A DNA stretch of 61,832 nt, from the NCBI GenBank assembly GCA_964451605.1, contig CAYVJA010000008.1:1-61832 (forward strand), in the 5' to 3' direction. This document shows positions 61,133 through 61,832 of this stretch, one piece after another (position 1 is the stretch's first letter; every line of letters starts with the position of its first letter). Origin of the DNA: JAQVSH01 sp964451605 (GTDB lineage: Bacteria > Bacteroidota > Bacteroidia > Bacteroidales > UBA4181). The notes under the pieces are model-generated. The model saw nothing but the letters and a program-made list of their open reading frames with translations, made no database searches and was not told the DNA's origin. The position numbers and the translations under genes are program-made.

Positions 61133-61832
61133 ATGGCCGGATCATTCGATTATCGCTCCTCTTTACCCACTGATTCCGATAAAGATTTTGACCAAAAAAT
61201 TCGTCCGGCTCATTTCATGGAGTTCAGTGGACAGGATAAGATAGTTGATAATCTGAAAGTCTTTGTGAAGGCCGCTAAAATGCGGGGTGAGTCGCTCGAT
61301 CATGTTTTGTTACATGGCCCTCCGGGTTTGGGAAAAACCACACTGGCCAATATCATCTCTTCCGAATTGGGTGTAGGTTTAAAGGTTACTTCAGGTCCGG
61401 TTTTGGATAAGCCCGGCGATCTGGCCGGTCTATTAACCTCGCTCGACACACATGATGTGCTCTTTATCGATGAAATTCACCGGCTCAGTCCCATAGTAGA
61501 GGAGTACCTCTATTCGGCGATGGAAGATTATGTCATTGATATAATGATAGATAAAGGCCCAAGTGCCCGTTCTGTTCAACTTACATTGAATCCCTTTACC
61601 CTGGTAGGCGCCACAACACGTTCGGGTCTGCTTACCTCTCCGTTAAGAGCACGTTTTGGAATTAATTGCCATTTGGAGTACTATAACCAGCATGTTTTGA
61701 AGCAAATTGTTCTGCGTGCAGCCTCTATACTTCGAATTGCTATTGATGAGGTAGCGGCTCTTGAAATTGCCTTGCGAAGCCGTGGAACCCCCCGTATTGC
61801 CAATGCCCTCTTGCGAAGAGTACGTGATTTTG
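61133..61832 (+). CDS. ruvB: Holliday junction helicase RuvB, N-terminal part (cut by window edge)
   Basis: 233 residues before the window ends. An AAA+ ATPase with RPAHFMEFSGQDKIVDNLKVF, Walker A HGPPGLGKTTLAN, Walker B DVLFIDEIHRLSP, the beta-hairpin region and sensor I LVGATTRSGLLTSPLRARFG. With RuvA it drives branch migration of Holliday junctions. The start at 61133 follows the nadA stop by 5 bases, giving a likely two-gene operon. The C-terminal winged-helix domain is outside the window. Confidence 0.96.
   Translation, partial: MAGSFDYRSSLPTDSDKDFDQKIRPAHFMEFSGQDKIVDNLKVFVKAAKMRGESLDHVLLHGPPGLGKTTLANIISSELGVGLKVTSGPVLDKPGDLAGLLTSLDTHDVLFIDEIHRLSPIVEEYLYSAMEDYVIDIMIDKGPSARSVQLTLNPFTLVGATTRSGLLTSPLRARFGINCHLEYYNQHVLKQIVLRAASILRIAIDEVAALEIALRSRGTPRIANALLRRVRDF

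Overview
The window is bacterial chromosomal DNA from a member of the Bacteroidota, most likely the order Bacteroidales. The evidence is a C10 peptidase with a type IX secretion C-terminal sorting domain, a TonB-dependent receptor paired with a DUF4249 lipoprotein, an N-succinylornithine-type carbamoyltransferase, a DUF4861/kduI locus, GH127 and GH109 enzymes, and several promoters of the Bacteroidota type (TTTG, about 17-19 bases, TAnnTTTG). Gene starts lack strong Shine-Dalgarno sequences. Genus cannot be fixed from the sequence. Five runs of N (10 or 17 bases) are unresolved assembly joins. All five fall inside genes (nrfA, marR, comM, gmhA, rpiB), and those genes should be read as gapped, not broken.

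Layout. 1-7.4 kb: 5' part of metH (minus), a secreted glycoside-hydrolase-like protein, a NatAB-type ABC exporter, and a large secreted C10 cysteine protease. 7.4-12.6 kb: a nitrosative-stress/nitrite module. A minus-strand operon of two DUF438-hemerythrin-PAS proteins flanking a DUF1858-DUF2249 protein is divergent from nrfHA (ammonia-forming nitrite reductase). 12.7-13.6 kb: marR plus a lipoprotein thioredoxin. 13.7-19.6 kb: a clan GH-A-like enzyme and sbcDC. 19.7-25.9 kb: orphan lipoprotein, mscL, TonB receptor/DUF4249 pair, trkH, trxA. 26-31.6 kb: dnaE, a UPF0104-like flippase, a universal stress protein. 31.8-36 kb: ROK glucokinase, then a LacI regulator, kduI and a DUF4861 protein (uronate catabolism). 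36.2-41.5 kb: M28 peptidase, a four-domain persulfide-relay fusion (CoADR-rhodanese-TusA-DsrE2), a GH109-like protein and tRNA-Asn. 41.6-50.1 kb: polyprenyl synthase, a DUF5106 thioredoxin-like protein, then carA-argG-proB-proA-argF'. 50.2-55 kb (minus): GH127, gmhA, comM and a YgjP-type metallopeptidase. 55.1-58.1 kb: small membrane protein, mutL and rhomboid. 58.1-61.8 kb: hemW and rpiB (minus), a 488-bp gene-free AT-rich interval, then nadA and the start of ruvB (plus).

The most notable non-coding observations are two. First, the rpiB-nadA interval has a cluster of DnaA-box-like 9-mers, an AT-rich tract and outward-facing genes, and is a candidate replication origin. Second, a family of intergenic islands is built from 8-base-phased units (GCAYTAGA/TGCTCTAR) joined to a GCGAAGCGC-type palindrome. 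Copies lie in the predicted leaders of metH and the polyprenyl synthase gene, and one copy runs into the start codon of the CoADR fusion. Other regulatory signals include palindromes flanking the lacI core promoter, a palindrome overlapping the marR promoter, and two 16-bp dyads upstream of nrfH.
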